Shown: piece by piece, positions 9,401 to 19,181 of the stretch
How positions within the stretch are numbered: the stretch's first letter is position 1
Layout: every line of letters starts with the position of its first letter
Origin: Thiomicrorhabdus lithotrophica
GTDB taxonomy: Bacteria; Pseudomonadota; Gammaproteobacteria; Thiomicrospirales; Thiomicrospiraceae
Length of the DNA: 64,000 nucleotides
Direction of reading: 5' to 3'
Assembly: GCF_029201445.1 (NCBI RefSeq)
Contig: NZ_CP102381.1
Span: 1,736,001-1,800,000, forward strand
Program-made: the position numbers and the translations under genes
Notes under the pieces: model-generated
Told to the model about the DNA's origin: nothing
What the model saw: only the letters and a program-made list of their open reading frames with translations
The model's database searches: none

Positions 9401-10355
9401 TGTGGTTTATTCGCTCTACCTCTAACCATTTAGCATCGGGCGTTACCATTCTCCAAGAAGCAAGGTTATCTAGAGTTGTTCCCCATAGAACAGCTTTTTT
9501 ACCACCAGCATTCATTGAGATATTCCCACCAATGGTCGAGGCATCTTGAGAGGTTGGATCTACCGCAAAAACATAACCAAAACGCTCGGCTTGTTCGGAT
9601 ACTCTTCGAGTAACAACACCTGCACCAGTACGGATGGTTGGCACTTTACCAATCATTGGAAGCTCTTCCTGCTCAACCAGGCTCATAAACTCAAGTTTTT
9701 CGGTATTAATTACAGCCGTATTTTCATGCAAAGGAATCGCACCGCCTGTATAGCCTGTACCTCCACCACGCGGAATAATAGTCAGCTCCAGTTCAATACA
9801 AGCCTGAACCATTTCAATGGTTTCTTGTTCTGTATCTGGTGTTAAGACGACTAAAGGTAACTCTACACGCCAGTCGGTAGCATCTGTTGCATGAGATACA
9901 CGTGCTAAACCACCGAAATCGATATTATCTTCTCGAGTACATTTTTTAAGGCGTTTCAGAGCCTTGTGACGTAAAACAACTTGTTTAGGAAACCACTCAG
10001 AAAACTCAACTACCGCTTTTTGGGTAGCGGCTAACAACTCAGCAGCCGTTGCATTACCATCTAGACGTTTTTCAACTTCTTTTAATCGGTGATTAAGCGC
10101 TTGAATCAAAGCTTCACGGCGTTTTGGATTTTCAATTAAATCACCTTGTATATAAGGGTTTCGACTTACAACCCACATATCACCCAGTACCTCAAACAGC
10201 ATACGAGCGGAACGACCAGTATTACGTGTTTGACGTAATGACTCGATTGTTGTCCAGCACTGCTCACCTAAAAACCTTAGAACAATCTCTTTATCAGAGA
10301 AAGAAGTATAGTTATAGGGAATTTCGCGAATACGTTTAGTCGGTTTTGGACTCAT
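6492..10355 (-). CDS. giant FAD-linked oxidase / Fe-S oxidoreductase (DUF3683 type)
   Basis: This 1287-residue protein fuses several modules. The N-terminal ~100 residues resemble DUF3683. A D-lactate/glycolate oxidase-type FAD domain follows ([15 protein letters not shown], then a FAD-oxidase C-terminal half with [12 protein letters not shown] and GEHGIG). Next come two 4Fe-4S clusters ([11 protein letters not shown] and [12 protein letters not shown]) and two CCG domains ([11 protein letters not shown] and DRCCSEAG). The layout matches GlcD-GlcF or Dld-type 2-hydroxyacid dehydrogenases in a single chain. The substrate cannot be read from sequence; D-lactate or glycolate is likely. Electrons would leave through the Fe-S clusters to quinone or cytochrome, and two cytochrome c genes lie just beyond its 3' end. 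A two-mismatch palindrome copy lies near 9268. Confidence 0.88.
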   Translation of the reverse strand: MSPKPTKRIREIPYNYTSFSDKEIVLRFLGEQCWTTIESLRQTRNTGRSARMLFEVLGDMWVVSRNPYIQGDLIENPKRREALIQALNHRLKEVEKRLDGNATAAELLAATQKAVVEFSEWFPKQVVLRHKALKRLKKCTREDNIDFGGLARVSHATDATDWRVELPLVVLTPDTEQETIEMVQACIELELTIIPRGGGTGYTGGAIPLHENTAVINTEKLEFMSLVEQEELPMIGKVPTIRTGAGVVTRRVSEQAERFGYVFAVDPTSQDASTIGGNISMNAGGKKAVLWGTTLDNLASWRMVTPDAKWLEVERINHNLGKLHDQQTVIFDIRRFEKDGKTQIGETERLEVPGSGFRQAGLGKDVTDKFLSGLPGIQKEGCDGLITSSRFIVHRMPSHTRTVCLEFFGTDLSLAVPAIVEILDYVESKKKEGILIAGLEHLDDRYIKAVKYNTKASRKELPKMLLLADICGENGFEVANTCTEIVALANKRNAEGFIAVSDEARKRFWLDRSRTAAISSHTNAFKINEDVVIPLDRLNEYNVEIEKINIEMSIKNKIDILDAYIEYFEGDIPEFVQEDDFEDISGPSKYFRGKVEETLQHFKMVKSRWLAKLEHLESPVNECLELVPAESHDNIREGDSLSSLFLRRETVLSYRKEVKEFLEKTFLGHDFEALHKRLDKIHTELRTARLFVALHMHAGDGNIHTNIPVHSGNYEMVHLAESLVDRIMDIAHRLGGVISGEHGIGLTKFQYLEPSKIEAFVKYKNEVDPNGHFNKGKLLPGSSLDNAYTPSLSLVQQEAIILEQSELDELNNDIKDCLRCGKCKPVCQTHIPRANLLYSPRNKILATGQVIEAFMYEEQTRRGISLQHFDAMNDVADHCTTCHKCEAPCPVNIDFGDVSIRMRNILTKMGKKRSSITVKAALWFLNTKNPATIKVMRKVMIGWSANFITLGNKIAKSFGLLGKSGDIPSQSTTIAPVQQQVINFVRKPLNTGVNQSTMRGLLGLEEANMVPIVSDPNKVTDDSDAVFYFPGCGSERLFSDIGLATIAMLSESGAQTVLPPGYLCCGYPQTAAGQADKGAQITAENRALFHRVANTLNYLDIKTVIVSCGTCMDQLLKYEFELIFPGCRLLDIHEYLSEKGISVESSTGVKYLYHAPCHDPMKKMDGTQVAKDLLKTEEVLFSDRCCSEAGTLATARPDISEQLRFRKTIELTNGIKELTGHEKSEGGEVKLLTSCPACQQGLNRYEGDTGLKTDYIVVELAKNLYGDSWKSQFISRLEKEGVEKVLL

Positions 10356-10447
10356 GGTATTGATTAAACTCTTTGTTAGGTTAGGTTTTAGAAGTTGTAT
10401 ATTTAAACTTAAGTCAATAGCTAAAACTATTAACTTAATGTTGAGTT

Positions 10448-11878
10448 TTAACTACGGCGTTTTTGAGGGCTTTTCTTTTTCTTCAATTTAGCTTTCATTT
10501 CAGACTTTTCAAATCTGCCAGATAAACGAGAACTAGGCTTCGGCTTTCGCCCTTCAAAAGGATTGGTAGTCGCTTTATATTCTACTGTCACAGGCGTTCC
10601 AACCCACTTAAATGCTTTACGAAAAACATTCACAAGATACTTGGTATAAGCAGCAGGTAGTTTATCTACCTGTGAACCATGAACGATGACTCTTGGTGGG
10701 TTTAACCCCCCAAGGTGAGCATAGCGCAATTTAACACGGCGACCTGAGATAAGGGGTGGTTGATGATCCAAAACAGCTTGTTCTAGTACCTTATTTAAAT
10801 CTGAAGTTGACACTCGTTTGAAAGCCGCTAAATGAACCGCATCCACAGTTTTAAAAAGGTCTCCAACACCAGTGCCATGCAGCGCTGAAATCAGATGTTG
10901 TTTTGCATAATCTGCAAACTGCAGACGGAAACTTAGTTCATTCTTTACCCACTCTTTTTGGTGAGTGCTTAAGTTATCCCATTTATTGACGGCAAGTACT
11001 AGACCTCTACCAGATTCAATGGCTAAACCTAATAGCGTTAAATCTTGATCCGTCAGACCTTCTGAACCGTCAATAAGCAATATAACAACGTGCGAATCGG
11101 CCATAGCTTCCATCGCTTTGATAATGCTAAACTTTTCAATCTTTTCTTTGATATTTTTACGGCGTCGGACACCAGCAGTATCAATTAAAGTATAAGGCTT
11201 ACCATTTCGTTCAAAAGGTACAAAAATACTGTCACGAGTTGTACCAGGCATATCAAATGCCACAACACGATCTTCACCAATCATGCGATTGATTAATGTT
11301 GACTTACCTACGTTTGGACGACCAATTACGGCAACACGAACACCAGGATGATCGTCTAATTCGAAATCTTCATCATCGTCGTTATCAGGAAGCTCTGCTA
11401 ATACATGGTCAATTGCTGCGGCAACGTTATCACCATGAGCCGAAGAAATTGCAAAAGGCTTACCTAACCCCAATTGGAAGAAGTCAGATGTTGCAACGGT
11501 ATGGTCACAGCCTTCAGCTTTATTCACTAAAACATATACTGGCTTGTCAAACTGACGGATATAATTAGCAATTACTTCATCTGCTGGCACAATGCCTTGA
11601 CGACCATCGACTAAAAATAAAACAGCATCGGCTTCTTCCAATGCTGCACGTACTTGGTCAGCCATTAATGGATCAACACCTTCAATCTCACCGCTCAAAC
11701 CACCGGTATCTACCACAATGTAGGGTGAACTTCCAAGACGGCCTGTTCCATATTGTCTATCGCGAGTAAGTCCCGGATAATCTGCCACGATGGCATCTCT
11801 TGAACGAGTCAAGCGGTTAAAAAGTGTAGACTTACCAACATTTGGACGTCCAACTAAAGCGATTACGGGTTTACTCAT
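10448..11878 (-). CDS. der: ribosome-associated double GTPase Der (EngA)
   Basis: Der acts in 50S subunit assembly. The 476-residue protein carries two tandem GTPase domains. The first has [14 protein letters not shown] near the N-terminus and NKAEG, and the second has [14 protein letters not shown] near residue 185, DTAGV and NKWD. A C-terminal KH-like domain follows, then a very basic tail ending in [11 protein letters not shown]. It is the last gene of the ndk-rlmN-rodZ-hisS-yfgM-bamB-der run and starts 13 nt after bamB ends. Confidence 0.97.
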   Translation of the reverse strand: MSKPVIALVGRPNVGKSTLFNRLTRSRDAIVADYPGLTRDRQYGTGRLGSSPYIVVDTGGLSGEIEGVDPLMADQVRAALEEADAVLFLVDGRQGIVPADEVIANYIRQFDKPVYVLVNKAEGCDHTVATSDFFQLGLGKPFAISSAHGDNVAAAIDHVLAELPDNDDDEDFELDDHPGVRVAVIGRPNVGKSTLINRMIGEDRVVAFDMPGTTRDSIFVPFERNGKPYTLIDTAGVRRRKNIKEKIEKFSIIKAMEAMADSHVVILLIDGSEGLTDQDLTLLGLAIESGRGLVLAVNKWDNLSTHQKEWVKNELSFRLQFADYAKQHLISALHGTGVGDLFKTVDAVHLAAFKRVSTSDLNKVLEQAVLDHQPPLISGRRVKLRYAHLGGLNPPRVIVHGSQVDKLPAAYTKYLVNVFRKAFKWVGTPVTVEYKATTNPFEGRKPKPSSRLSGRFEKSEMKAKLKKKKSPQKRRS

Positions 11879-11891
11879 TATATATATTTAC

Positions 11892-13220
11892 CTAAAACGG
11901 CCAGAAGTCTGACAGTTTAAAATTCCACCATGATTCATCTTTTTTAGAGCTTGTATCATCTGTATTGTTTTCATCTACAAGTTCTTCAACAGGTTTATCT
12001 GGTGCAACTTGCGTTTCATTGTGTTCAATTTTAAACAGCTTTAAGTTTGATGGTGTCACGCTGTAACTAGTAATCACACCTTCATCATCAAGCAAATAGG
12101 TGTTTTTCTTTTCAGAATACACTCTTAGAATACGATTACCATCACCATATTCATTACTGTGCTTAGCACGAGCAATTTCAATGCCCTGAACCTTATTTAT
12201 CCAGTGCAAATAACCCCAACCATCAACAGCTAATAGTTCATCACCAGATAACGATAGATCACCAATCAAGCGACCTTTGAAAGCATTTTGCTTCCATAGT
12301 GTTGCGCCGCTAATCATATCAAAGCCATACATAACATCGTATTCATCCACTACATAAAGTGCCGAGTCATCTACTACAAAATCTCTATACCCTGAAACTT
12401 CTTTTACAAAATAAAAGTTTCCATTTTCAGGGTTAATGGAAGCTAATTTACCGTGAAAACCTGATACAAATAAACGATCATCCTTTAGAACTAAATTTGC
12501 CTGAACGTCAACCATTCGTTCTAAGTCAGTTCTACCCTTTGGAATAGCAATACGTGTCTCCCAAAGTAGAGCACCTGACTTGGCGGACAATGCCTGTACC
12601 GAACCAGACTCCCAGCCAACAAATAGTTTACCATCTGAATAAACAGCTTCTGGAGCCCCTCTTAAGGACAAGTTCGGCATTTGGTGTTCTACAACCCATA
12701 AAACCTTACCTGTTTTGGCGCTCAAAGCATAAAACTTACCGTCTACCGTTCGTGTAAAAATCTTACGCTCTTCAACGACAGCACGACTCATGACTTCACT
12801 TGATAACTGTGTTTGCCATAAATATGCACCTGTTTCAGCAGAAACAGCAATTAATTGACCTTTAGAAGTACCTATCAGTAAATTATCACCATCTCGAGTT
12901 GGCCCTGAAACAATCGGAGAATCAAACTTTACCTGCCACTGTACTTGATCTGACCAACGCGATGTATTGGTCTTTTTTAATGAAGCTAAATGGCCTGTTT
13001 CAGAAGCAATGTAGATACTTTTTGTATCTTCTGCAAAAAATAAACCTTCAGAATCTCGGTTTGGCATGGTCTCTAGTTTTACTTGCCAATTTTTATGCAA
13101 GGAATAGTCTGATTCCATTGGTGCCATATAGGGTTCAACTAACGGCTTTGAAGTTGAACAGCCTGCTAACAGAGCAAACCCTGCAGCCATTGCAAACACA
13201 AGTGTAAAACGTTTTTTCAT
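11892..13220 (-). CDS. bamB: outer membrane assembly lipoprotein BamB
   Basis: BamB is the beta-propeller lipoprotein of the BAM complex that inserts outer membrane proteins. From the ATG at 13220 (GGAA about 8 nt upstream) it has 442 residues. It has a lipoprotein signal ending in LLAGC, then repeated PQQ-like blades such as SAETGAYLWQTQL, SAKTGKVLWVV and SAKSGALLWET. The C-terminus adds an acidic linker and ends KLSDFWPF, an extension of about 45 residues beyond the propeller. The upstream in-frame start at 13241 would place seven extra residues before the signal peptide and is less likely. Confidence 0.95.
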   Translation of the reverse strand: MKKRFTLVFAMAAGFALLAGCSTSKPLVEPYMAPMESDYSLHKNWQVKLETMPNRDSEGLFFAEDTKSIYIASETGHLASLKKTNTSRWSDQVQWQVKFDSPIVSGPTRDGDNLLIGTSKGQLIAVSAETGAYLWQTQLSSEVMSRAVVEERKIFTRTVDGKFYALSAKTGKVLWVVEHQMPNLSLRGAPEAVYSDGKLFVGWESGSVQALSAKSGALLWETRIAIPKGRTDLERMVDVQANLVLKDDRLFVSGFHGKLASINPENGNFYFVKEVSGYRDFVVDDSALYVVDEYDVMYGFDMISGATLWKQNAFKGRLIGDLSLSGDELLAVDGWGYLHWINKVQGIEIARAKHSNEYGDGNRILRVYSEKKNTYLLDDEGVITSYSVTPSNLKLFKIEHNETQVAPDKPVEELVDENNTDDTSSKKDESWWNFKLSDFWPF

Positions 13221-13247
13221 TCTAGATTCCAACTCGTACATATAGGA

Positions 13248-13889
13248 TTACTTAGCCAAATCATCTAACTGAATTTGAGCTAGACCAAGCAAGTTCTTTT
13301 CTGTTTCAGGGTTATTAATAACAGCAGTAAATGAGGTAAACGCTTTTTCTGACTCTTGTTGCTGTATAGCCACCATTCCAGTTGCGTAATCTAAATTACC
13401 CTTAGCCGCACCAGATAGATTCATAGATTCTAACTTACTTAATTCTGCTTCAGCTTCAGTAAATTTTTTAGAATCTGTATAAATTCGAGCTAAACGAATA
13501 TGAGCTGTAACTTTTAGCGCCGAATCTTCTGCATTATTAGCAACCCAATTTAAATGGTCAATCGCTTCTTGCGTATCACCTTTATCATAACTATAGGTTG
13601 CAAATAAAAGCGCTGCTCCAACGGCATAAGGACTTTTCGGTTGTTCTTGAATCAACTTCAAAGCCTCACGAGAAACTTCACCAAATGAACCTTGCTGAAG
13701 ATTTACTTGCAGAACCTCATACATAGATGAAGCGTTAACACTTTCAACATATTGAGTATTTGTCCAATAACGCCATCCTGAAAACGCTAAAACAATAACT
13801 AATATAGCAGAGAGTAATTGAGTTCCATTCTTGTTCCACCAACTTTTAAATGCTTCAATTTGTTCTTCTTCTGTTTCGTAGCGACTCAT
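13248..13889 (-). CDS. yfgM: YfgM-like TPR membrane protein
   Basis: A 213-residue protein with a short cytosolic N-terminus (MSRYETEEEQIEAFKSWW), one membrane span at about residues 20-38, and a periplasmic domain of TPR-like helices. YfgM associates with the SecYEG translocon and periplasmic chaperones in E. coli. The acidic start followed by WWNKNGTQ is characteristic of the family, and the position between hisS and bamB is conserved in gammaproteobacteria. It lies 27 nt before bamB. Confidence 0.9.
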   Translation of the reverse strand: MSRYETEEEQIEAFKSWWNKNGTQLLSAILVIVLAFSGWRYWTNTQYVESVNASSMYEVLQVNLQQGSFGEVSREALKLIQEQPKSPYAVGAALLFATYSYDKGDTQEAIDHLNWVANNAEDSALKVTAHIRLARIYTDSKKFTEAEAELSKLESMNLSGAAKGNLDYATGMVAIQQQESEKAFTSFTAVINNPETEKNLLGLAQIQLDDLAK

Positions 13890-13955
13890 CTTGTTATAAA
13901 CCCTTTTCAGTTTGCTTATATAAAATAAAAATATAAATTCGAATTAACTAATTAA

Positions 13956-15230
13956 TTATGAATTAAAAAGTGTCTCTAAGTGGTTAATTAATGCTTCCCA
14001 CTCTACCGTTTGTTGCTCACCTTCCACTCGCAGCGGCTTTACAGCAACGACTTTTTCTTCAATCTCTTGCTCACCCATAACAATTGCATATTTAGCACCT
14101 GATTTATCTGCCTTTTTAAATTGGCTTTTAAAGCTTCCACCCCCACAATTCATTTGCACATTCACATTAGGGAAAGCATCACGCACCATTTCTGAAATCA
14201 CCAGGCCTGGTCGAGAGACATTATCACCAACAGTAACAATGTATAAATCGGCTTTAGCAATAGAAGGCACTTTATTTTTATCCGTTAATAACGTAACTAA
14301 GCGCTCAATTCCCATTGCAAAACCAACTGCTGGCGTTGCTTTTCCTCCTATCTGCTCAACAAGGCCATCATAACGACCTCCCGCGCACACCGTTCCTTGA
14401 GCACCTAACTCAGTAGTAACCCATTCAAATACCGTACGATTATAGTAGTCTAGTCCTCTTACTAAATTCGGATTAATAACAAATGGGATACCTATATCGT
14501 CAAGGTGTGATTTTACAATATCAAAATGTTCTTGAGATTCTACATCTAGATGATCAATAAGTTTTGGTGCTCCATCTACAATATCTTTCATCTCGGGGTT
14601 TTTAGTATCTAAAATCCGTAACGGATTACTATCAAGTCTTCTTAGACTATCTTCATCAAGCTTATCTTTATATTGTGATAAATATTCGACTAATTTTTCA
14701 CGATAAGCAACACGAGCTTCTTGACTCCCTAGAGAGTTAATTTGTAACTCAAGATTATCTAACCCTAACTGTTCCCATAATCGAGCTGTTAACACAATCA
14801 ACTCTGCATCGATATCCGGGGTGGCAAGCCCAAAAACTTCAACACCAAATTGATGAAACTGACGATATCGACCTTTTTGCGGACGTTCGTATCGAAACAT
14901 TGGCCCGGTATAGTACAGCTTCTGAATTTGATTATGAGACAAACCATTTTGTACAATCGCACGTACACATCCTGCGGTGCCTTCTGGGCGTAAAGTCAAG
15001 CTCTCATCATTACGATCAGCAAATGTATACATCTCTTTTTCTACAATGTCGGTTACTTCACCAATCGATCGAGCAAAAAGCTCTGTTTTTTCAACAATTG
15101 GCAAACGAATTGAATTGTAACCGTAACGTTGCAACGTTTTTTCAGCGGTTCCAATTAAATAGTCAAAGGCTACAGCGTCATCGCCATAAATATCATTCAT
15201 ACCTCTGATTGATGTAATTTGGTTTGCCAT
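13956..15230 (-). CDS. hisS: histidyl-tRNA synthetase
   Basis: The class II synthetase charges tRNA-His. In 424 residues it shows the motif 2 region with [19 protein letters not shown], the histidine-specific loops [15 protein letters not shown] and GGRYDGL, and motif 3 [11 protein letters not shown]-terminal anticodon-binding domain follows. An exact palindrome copy at 14200 encodes RPGLV in that domain. In E. coli ispG precedes hisS; here only 76 bases separate it from the rodZ-like gene. Confidence 0.97.
   Translation of the reverse strand: MANQITSIRGMNDIYGDDAVAFDYLIGTAEKTLQRYGYNSIRLPIVEKTELFARSIGEVTDIVEKEMYTFADRNDESLTLRPEGTAGCVRAIVQNGLSHNQIQKLYYTGPMFRYERPQKGRYRQFHQFGVEVFGLATPDIDAELIVLTARLWEQLGLDNLELQINSLGSQEARVAYREKLVEYLSQYKDKLDEDSLRRLDSNPLRILDTKNPEMKDIVDGAPKLIDHLDVESQEHFDIVKSHLDDIGIPFVINPNLVRGLDYYNRTVFEWVTTELGAQGTVCAGGRYDGLVEQIGGKATPAVGFAMGIERLVTLLTDKNKVPSIAKADLYIVTVGDNVSRPGLVISEMVRDAFPNVNVQMNCGGGSFKSQFKKADKSGAKYAIVMGEQEIEEKVVAVKPLRVEGEQQTVEWEALINHLETLFNS
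14200..14211. repeat. ACCAGGCCTGGT palindrome, exact copy 2
   Basis: Exact 12-mer inside hisS, read on the coding strand as Arg-Pro-Gly-Leu-Val. The flanking bases do not extend the palindrome. Confidence 0.9.
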
Positions 15231-15306
15231 TGTGTTTTATTCTCTCACGCTAAATTTAGTTGTTAATATCTATCCATCCATACCTAGTAAAGATGGTTTT
15301 GTTTTT

Positions 15307-15780
15307 TTATGGTATTAAGTCTGGTAACTTAATATCTGTAGCTTGTTCAAGGGTTGTAGCCACGTCCGTTTGGGAAAAATCAATTTCTAGTAACGAAATA
15401 CCCCAAACAATAGCGGCCACTAAAAATATAAAAATCAGCAACTTAACCCAAGACTTACTCAGTATAGGCTTAGAGCTTTTATAGCTGAACCTATGGATAG
15501 GCTGCAAATCAGAACCTACTTCCATTCCATCTGGAAATGCTGCTTGATAACTTTCTATTTCAATCTCTAACAGGCTGGCATAATTTCGGAGATAACCCCT
15601 TTCAAAAGTCGTTAGTTCACTAAGATTTAAAGTATCAGACTCCAACTTCTGAAGCTGACTAACAGATAGGTTTAACTTTTCAGCTAAGGTTTCTAAAGAT
15701 AAACCTTTTTGAGTTCGAGCCTCATACAACACATCTGATAATTTTGGTTTTACATCTTCAACAGCATTGGTCATCTTCAT
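15307..15780 (-). CDS. rodZ: short RodZ-like helix-turn-helix membrane protein
   Basis: The 157-residue protein has the HTH_25 domain of RodZ (residues about 15-95, including LSDVLYEARTQKGLSLETLAEKLN) and a membrane span at about 112-131. Only some 25 residues lie beyond the membrane. E. coli RodZ has 337 residues with a long periplasmic domain. RodZ links MreB to the cell-wall machinery through its HTH domain, so a short form could still bind MreB. The gene sits at the conserved position after rlmN. It may start at the first or the third codon (MKM). Confidence 0.8.
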   Translation of the reverse strand: MKMTNAVEDVKPKLSDVLYEARTQKGLSLETLAEKLNLSVSQLQKLESDTLNLSELTTFERGYLRNYASLLEIEIESYQAAFPDGMEVGSDLQPIHRFSYKSSKPILSKSWVKLLIFIFLVAAIVWGISLLEIDFSQTDVATTLEQATDIKLPDLIP

Positions 15781-15805
15781 ATTCCTATCTAGAATTGAAT
15801 AAATT

Positions 15806-16960
15806 CTAGTTTAATGATTTTCCTGAAAATTCAACTCTATGTAGTGTTCTTTTTGTTCTATCTGAAACTTTACCCGCTAGCTGTCCGCAAGCGGCATCAA
15901 TATCATCACCGCGTGTTTTTCTGACTGTTACACTTAACCCGCCATCTTCTAGCACCGCTCTAAAACGATGGATTGCATTATTAGAGGAACGCTTATAATC
16001 GGTATCAGGAAAAGGGTTGAATGGAATTAAATTAACCTTACAAGGCAAGTCACCTAACAATTTAACAAGCTGTTCAGCATGCGCAACTCGGTCATTTACT
16101 TGATCCAACATGACGTATTCAACCGTTACATGCTTCTTACTGTGGCCACCTTCTACGTAACGATATAAGCTAGGCATTAACTCTTCTAGAGGATATTTCT
16201 TATTAATGGGTACTAAAATATCACGTAAAGGATTATTGGGTGCGTGTAAAGAGATAGCTAAACTAACATCTAACTCATCTTTGATCTTATCAATCGCTGG
16301 CACAACGCCAGAAGTACTAATCGTGACACGCCTTTTTGACAAACCGTAAGCAAAATCATCCATCAAAATACGTGCTACAGGGAAAACATGAGTCACATTC
16401 AACAATGGCTCCCCCATACCCATAAAAACTACATTAGAAATTCTGCGTTCTTCTTTAGGCTTACAGCCCAAAGCCTTATTTGCCACCCACATTTGAGCGA
16501 TAATTTCCCAGTTTTCAAGGTTACGGTTAAAACCTTGTTGACCTGTTGAACAGAAAGTACATTCAAGCGCACATCCAACTTGTGAAGATATACATAAAGT
16601 TCCACGGTTTTTCTCTGGAATATAAACTACTTCTACCGAATTATGATTATCAACCTCTAACAACCATTTGATAGTGCCGTCTTCTGATAATTGTTCTGCC
16701 ACAATCTTAGGAGTACGTACCTGTGCAAGCTTCAGTAATTTCTCTCTTAAAGCTTTACTTAAATTGGTCATCTCGTCAAAATCACTAACACCAAACTGAT
16801 GAATCCATTTCATCACCTGGCCAGCTCTAAAAGGTTTTTCACCAATCGATAAAAAATACGCTTCCATAGCTTGGCGATCCATGCCTAATAGATCAACTTT
16901 ATTTGAACCTTCTAGTTCAGAAAGACTTTCTTCTTGATTAATCACAATGTTTTCAGCCAT
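15806..16960 (-). CDS. rlmN: dual-specificity rRNA/tRNA adenine-C2 methyltransferase RlmN
   Basis: RlmN is a radical-SAM enzyme that methylates C2 of A2503 in 23S rRNA and A37 in some tRNAs. The 384 residues show the CxxxCxxC cluster in [26 protein letters not shown], and the C-terminal conserved Cys in [11 protein letters not shown]. The start codon overlaps the ndk stop as TAATG, which indicates translational coupling. It lies 25 nt before the rodZ-like gene. Confidence 0.96.
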   Translation of the reverse strand: MAENIVINQEESLSELEGSNKVDLLGMDRQAMEAYFLSIGEKPFRAGQVMKWIHQFGVSDFDEMTNLSKALREKLLKLAQVRTPKIVAEQLSEDGTIKWLLEVDNHNSVEVVYIPEKNRGTLCISSQVGCALECTFCSTGQQGFNRNLENWEIIAQMWVANKALGCKPKEERRISNVVFMGMGEPLLNVTHVFPVARILMDDFAYGLSKRRVTISTSGVVPAIDKIKDELDVSLAISLHAPNNPLRDILVPINKKYPLEELMPSLYRYVEGGHSKKHVTVEYVMLDQVNDRVAHAEQLVKLLGDLPCKVNLIPFNPFPDTDYKRSSNNAIHRFRAVLEDGGLSVTVRKTRGDDIDAACGQLAGKVSDRTKRTLHRVEFSGKSLN

Positions 16961-17382
16961 TAACTTCTAGCGCACAATTCATCTTCGTTAAAGAAAAAAG
17001 CAATCTCTCGAGCAGCACTTTCTGGAGAATCTGAACCATGAGCAGAGTTCTCACGAACTGACAAAGCAAAATCTGAACGAATTGTACCTGCTTCAGCTTT
17101 TGCTGGATCCGTGGCACCCATAATCTGACGGTTTTTAGCAATGGCATCTTCACCTTCTAACACCTGAACAATAATTGGAGCCGATGTCATATAAGCCACT
17201 AAAGGTTCATAAAACTCTCGTCCTTTATGTTCTGCATAAAAGTTTTCAGCTTCCTCTGTTGTTAAACGCTTCATTTTAGATGCAATAACGCGTAATCCAT
17301 TATCTTCAAAACGTTGAGTAATCTGGCCAATCAAGTTCCTAGAAACCGCATCAGGCTTAATAATTGAGAAAGTTCTTTCCAT
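16960..17382 (-). CDS. ndk: nucleoside diphosphate kinase
   Basis: Ndk transfers the gamma phosphate among NTPs and NDPs. The 140-residue protein is full length: it starts [13 protein letters not shown] and carries the catalytic histidine motif [20 protein letters not shown]. Its TAA overlaps the ATG of rlmN. It heads the run down to der. Confidence 0.97.
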   Translation of the reverse strand: MERTFSIIKPDAVSRNLIGQITQRFEDNGLRVIASKMKRLTTEEAENFYAEHKGREFYEPLVAYMTSAPIIVQVLEGEDAIAKNRQIMGATDPAKAEAGTIRSDFALSVRENSAHGSDSPESAAREIAFFFNEDELCARS

Positions 17383-17446
17383 GTCAGAAGTCCTTTATTT
17401 TTTAATCGGCATATTTTAACAACAATTAGAGAAAACTGCAGAAAAA

Positions 17447-17472
17447 CAAAACCCCGGACAAATGCCGGGGCT
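17447..17472 (-). terminator. terminator of the iscR-iscA transcript
   Basis: On the minus strand a GCCCCGG / CCGGGG stem with a short loop is followed by TTTTGTTTTT. It lies about 30 nt past the iscA stop and just before the ndk leader. Confidence 0.8.
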
Positions 17473-17503
17473 TGTTATTCTTGGGTGAGTAAATAATTTG
17501 CAA

Positions 17504-17830
17504 TTAGACCGTAAAGGATTCTCCGCAACCGCAGCTATCTTTTACGAGAGGGTTTTTAAAATCAAACCCTTCATTTAAAAGGCTTTCCTGAACATAGTCT
17601 ATTTCCATGCCATCGATATTTTCTAGACTCTTACTATCAACAATGACCTTAGTTCCAAAACTTTCAAAGACTTGATCACCGTCCTGAACATCATCAGCAT
17701 AATCTACTACATAAGAAAACCCAGCACAGCCACTTACTTTTGTTGCAACGCGTAGGCCAATACCATGCCCTCGCTTTGCAATCATTTTTTTCACTCGGTT
17801 TGAAGCCGATTCAGTAAGTGTTACAGCCAT
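17504..17830 (-). CDS. iscA: A-type iron-sulfur carrier IscA
   Basis: The 108-residue A-type carrier has the three conserved cysteines at 35 (SGCAG), 100 and 102 (SCGCGESFTV), at essentially the E. coli IscA positions. The C-terminal GCGESF favours IscA over ErpA or SufA. It follows iscR by 24 nt. In E. coli iscS and iscU stand between iscR and iscA; both are missing here, so this carrier probably serves the SUF system encoded at 53.7-58.7 kb. Confidence 0.9.
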   Translation of the reverse strand: MAVTLTESASNRVKKMIAKRGHGIGLRVATKVSGCAGFSYVVDYADDVQDGDQVFESFGTKVIVDSKSLENIDGMEIDYVQESLLNEGFDFKNPLVKDSCGCGESFTV

Positions 17831-17854
17831 TATGTTTTCCTATTTGTTTTAAAA

Positions 17855-18286
17855 TTAACCGAAAGACACTTCTTTCAAGTTAGCTTGTTTTTTATCTACG
17901 ACACTTTGAAGTGTAATACTTTTTAAGAAAGTGTCAATTGTTGAACTCAATTCTGTCCACAACTCGTGCGATAAACACTGTTCACCACCATTACAATTTG
18001 ACTTTCCACCGCACTTACGTGCATCAACCGATTCATCCACCGCTCGAATAATTTCACTGATTGAAATTTCCGCTGGAATACGGCTTAAGCGATAGCCTCC
18101 ACCTGGACCACGAGCACTTGAAACCAAACCAGCTTTTTTCAACTTTGCAAACAACTGCTCTAAATATGAAAGGGATATACCTTGACGCTCAGAAATTATA
18201 GATAATGTAATAGCACCCTTATCCTGATTTAATGCAATATCTATCATTGCCGTCACAGCATAGCGCCCTTTAGAGGTTAACTTCAT
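17855..18286 (-). CDS. iscR: iron-sulfur cluster regulator IscR
   Basis: IscR is an Rrf2-family regulator that senses Fe-S status through a 2Fe-2S cluster. From the ATG at 18286 the protein has 143 residues, with an N-terminal winged helix (MKLTSKGRYAV) and the cluster ligands Cys92, Cys98 and Cys104 plus His107 (CGGKSNC...CLSH). These are the same numbers as in E. coli. The longer in-frame TTG start is rejected. A promoter with an overlapping IscR-like site lies directly upstream, so autoregulation is likely. Confidence 0.95.
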   Translation of the reverse strand: MKLTSKGRYAVTAMIDIALNQDKGAITLSIISERQGISLSYLEQLFAKLKKAGLVSSARGPGGGYRLSRIPAEISISEIIRAVDESVDARKCGGKSNCNGGEQCLSHELWTELSSTIDTFLKSITLQSVVDKKQANLKEVSFG

Positions 18287-18318
18287 ACAAGTAAATTCCA
18301 AACAGATTAATTGATGAG

Positions 18319-18347
18319 ATTTTATAATAACCTAGTAATTAACTCAA
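18319..18347 (-). promoter_or_regulatory. promoter of iscR
   Basis: On the minus strand TTGAGT (18347-18342), a 17-base spacer and TAAAAT (18324-18319) form a good sigma-70-type promoter. It predicts a leader of about 25 nt before the iscR ATG. Confidence 0.65.
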
Positions 18348-18351
18348 GTAT
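18327..18351 (-). promoter_or_regulatory. IscR type-1-like binding site over the iscR promoter
   Basis: A 25-base imperfect palindrome overlaps the -35 element and the spacer. By my position-by-position comparison it matches the type-1 IscR consensus, as I recall it, at 20 of 25 positions. It has ATA at one end, TAT at the other, and an AT-rich centre. Confidence 0.6.
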
Positions 18352-18377
18352 TATTCAGCTTTTCTTTACAAGTGGTT

Positions 18378-19178
18378 TTAATCACGATTATCGGTTGATT
18401 TCTTTTTAAGATGAGCAGCTTGCTGCGGATCACTAGGTTCCAAAACAACATCTTCCAGGCCTGGTAAACTCATATCAATGGATTCTCCGCCCATTTGAGA
18501 AAGTGATTTAGCCAATCTTTCTAATTTTTCATCTTGCACCTGAATATGATCTAATAAACTATAGATAGCTTTTTCAACCGGGTCTGGCATCTCTTGACTT
18601 ACTCCATAAGCATCAAAACCAATTTTTTCAGCCATCTTAGCTCGCCTAGCTTCTACATCATCTTTTTGTTGTTTTATAACGCGCCCAGGAATTCCAACCA
18701 CCGTTTCACCTTCACCAACAGACTTAACAACCACTGCATTAGAACCCACACGTGCATCATTAGCTATTTCAATCGGACCTAAAACTTTTGCACCAGCCCC
18801 AACCACAACACCATTACCCAAAGTTGGATGACGCTTACCTTTTTTCCAAGAAGTCCCGCCCAAAGTCACACCATGATAAAGCGTACAATCATCACCTATT
18901 TCGGCTGTTTCACCAATTACGACACCCATTCCATGGTCAATAAAAAAGCGTTCTCCAATTTTAGCTGCAGGATGAATCTCAACCCCTGTTAACCAGCGCG
19001 CTAAACCGGAGATAAAACGTGCCAACCACTTTAAACCTAAACCCCAAAACCAATGCGCCAAGCGGTACCATAAGAGCGCATGTAAGCCTGGATAAGTCGT
19101 TAACACTTCAAACGTATTCCTTGCCGCAGGATCGCGATCAAATACACAGCGAATATCAGACCTTAATCTTTTAAACAC
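18378..19178 (-). CDS. cysE: serine O-acetyltransferase
   Basis: CysE makes O-acetylserine, the cysteine precursor. In 266 residues it has the N-terminal helical domain ([20 protein letters not shown]), then a left-handed beta-helix of hexapeptide repeats with [11 protein letters not shown] and HGVTLGGT, the active-site region. It continues about 60 residues past the usual core as a charged tail. Location next to iscR and trmJ is common in gammaproteobacteria and ties cysteine supply to cluster assembly. A one-mismatch palindrome copy at 18454 lies in the tail. Confidence 0.95.
   Translation of the reverse strand: MFKRLRSDIRCVFDRDPAARNTFEVLTTYPGLHALLWYRLAHWFWGLGLKWLARFISGLARWLTGVEIHPAAKIGERFFIDHGMGVVIGETAEIGDDCTLYHGVTLGGTSWKKGKRHPTLGNGVVVGAGAKVLGPIEIANDARVGSNAVVVKSVGEGETVVGIPGRVIKQQKDDVEARRAKMAEKIGFDAYGVSQEMPDPVEKAIYSLLDHIQVQDEKLERLAKSLSQMGGESIDMSLPGLEDVVLEPSDPQQAAHLKKKSTDNRD
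18454..18465. repeat. near copy of the ACCAGGCCTGGT palindrome
   Basis: TCCAGGCCTGGT, one mismatch, in the non-conserved C-terminal tail of cysE, encoding Leu-Pro-Gly-Leu-Glu. Confidence 0.6.
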
Positions 19179-19181
19179 TCT

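Noticed and set aside
14900-15208. 102-codon plus-strand frame opposite hisS
   Set aside because: Antisense to conserved catalytic motifs of hisS; its Gln/His-rich product is typical of a shadow frame.
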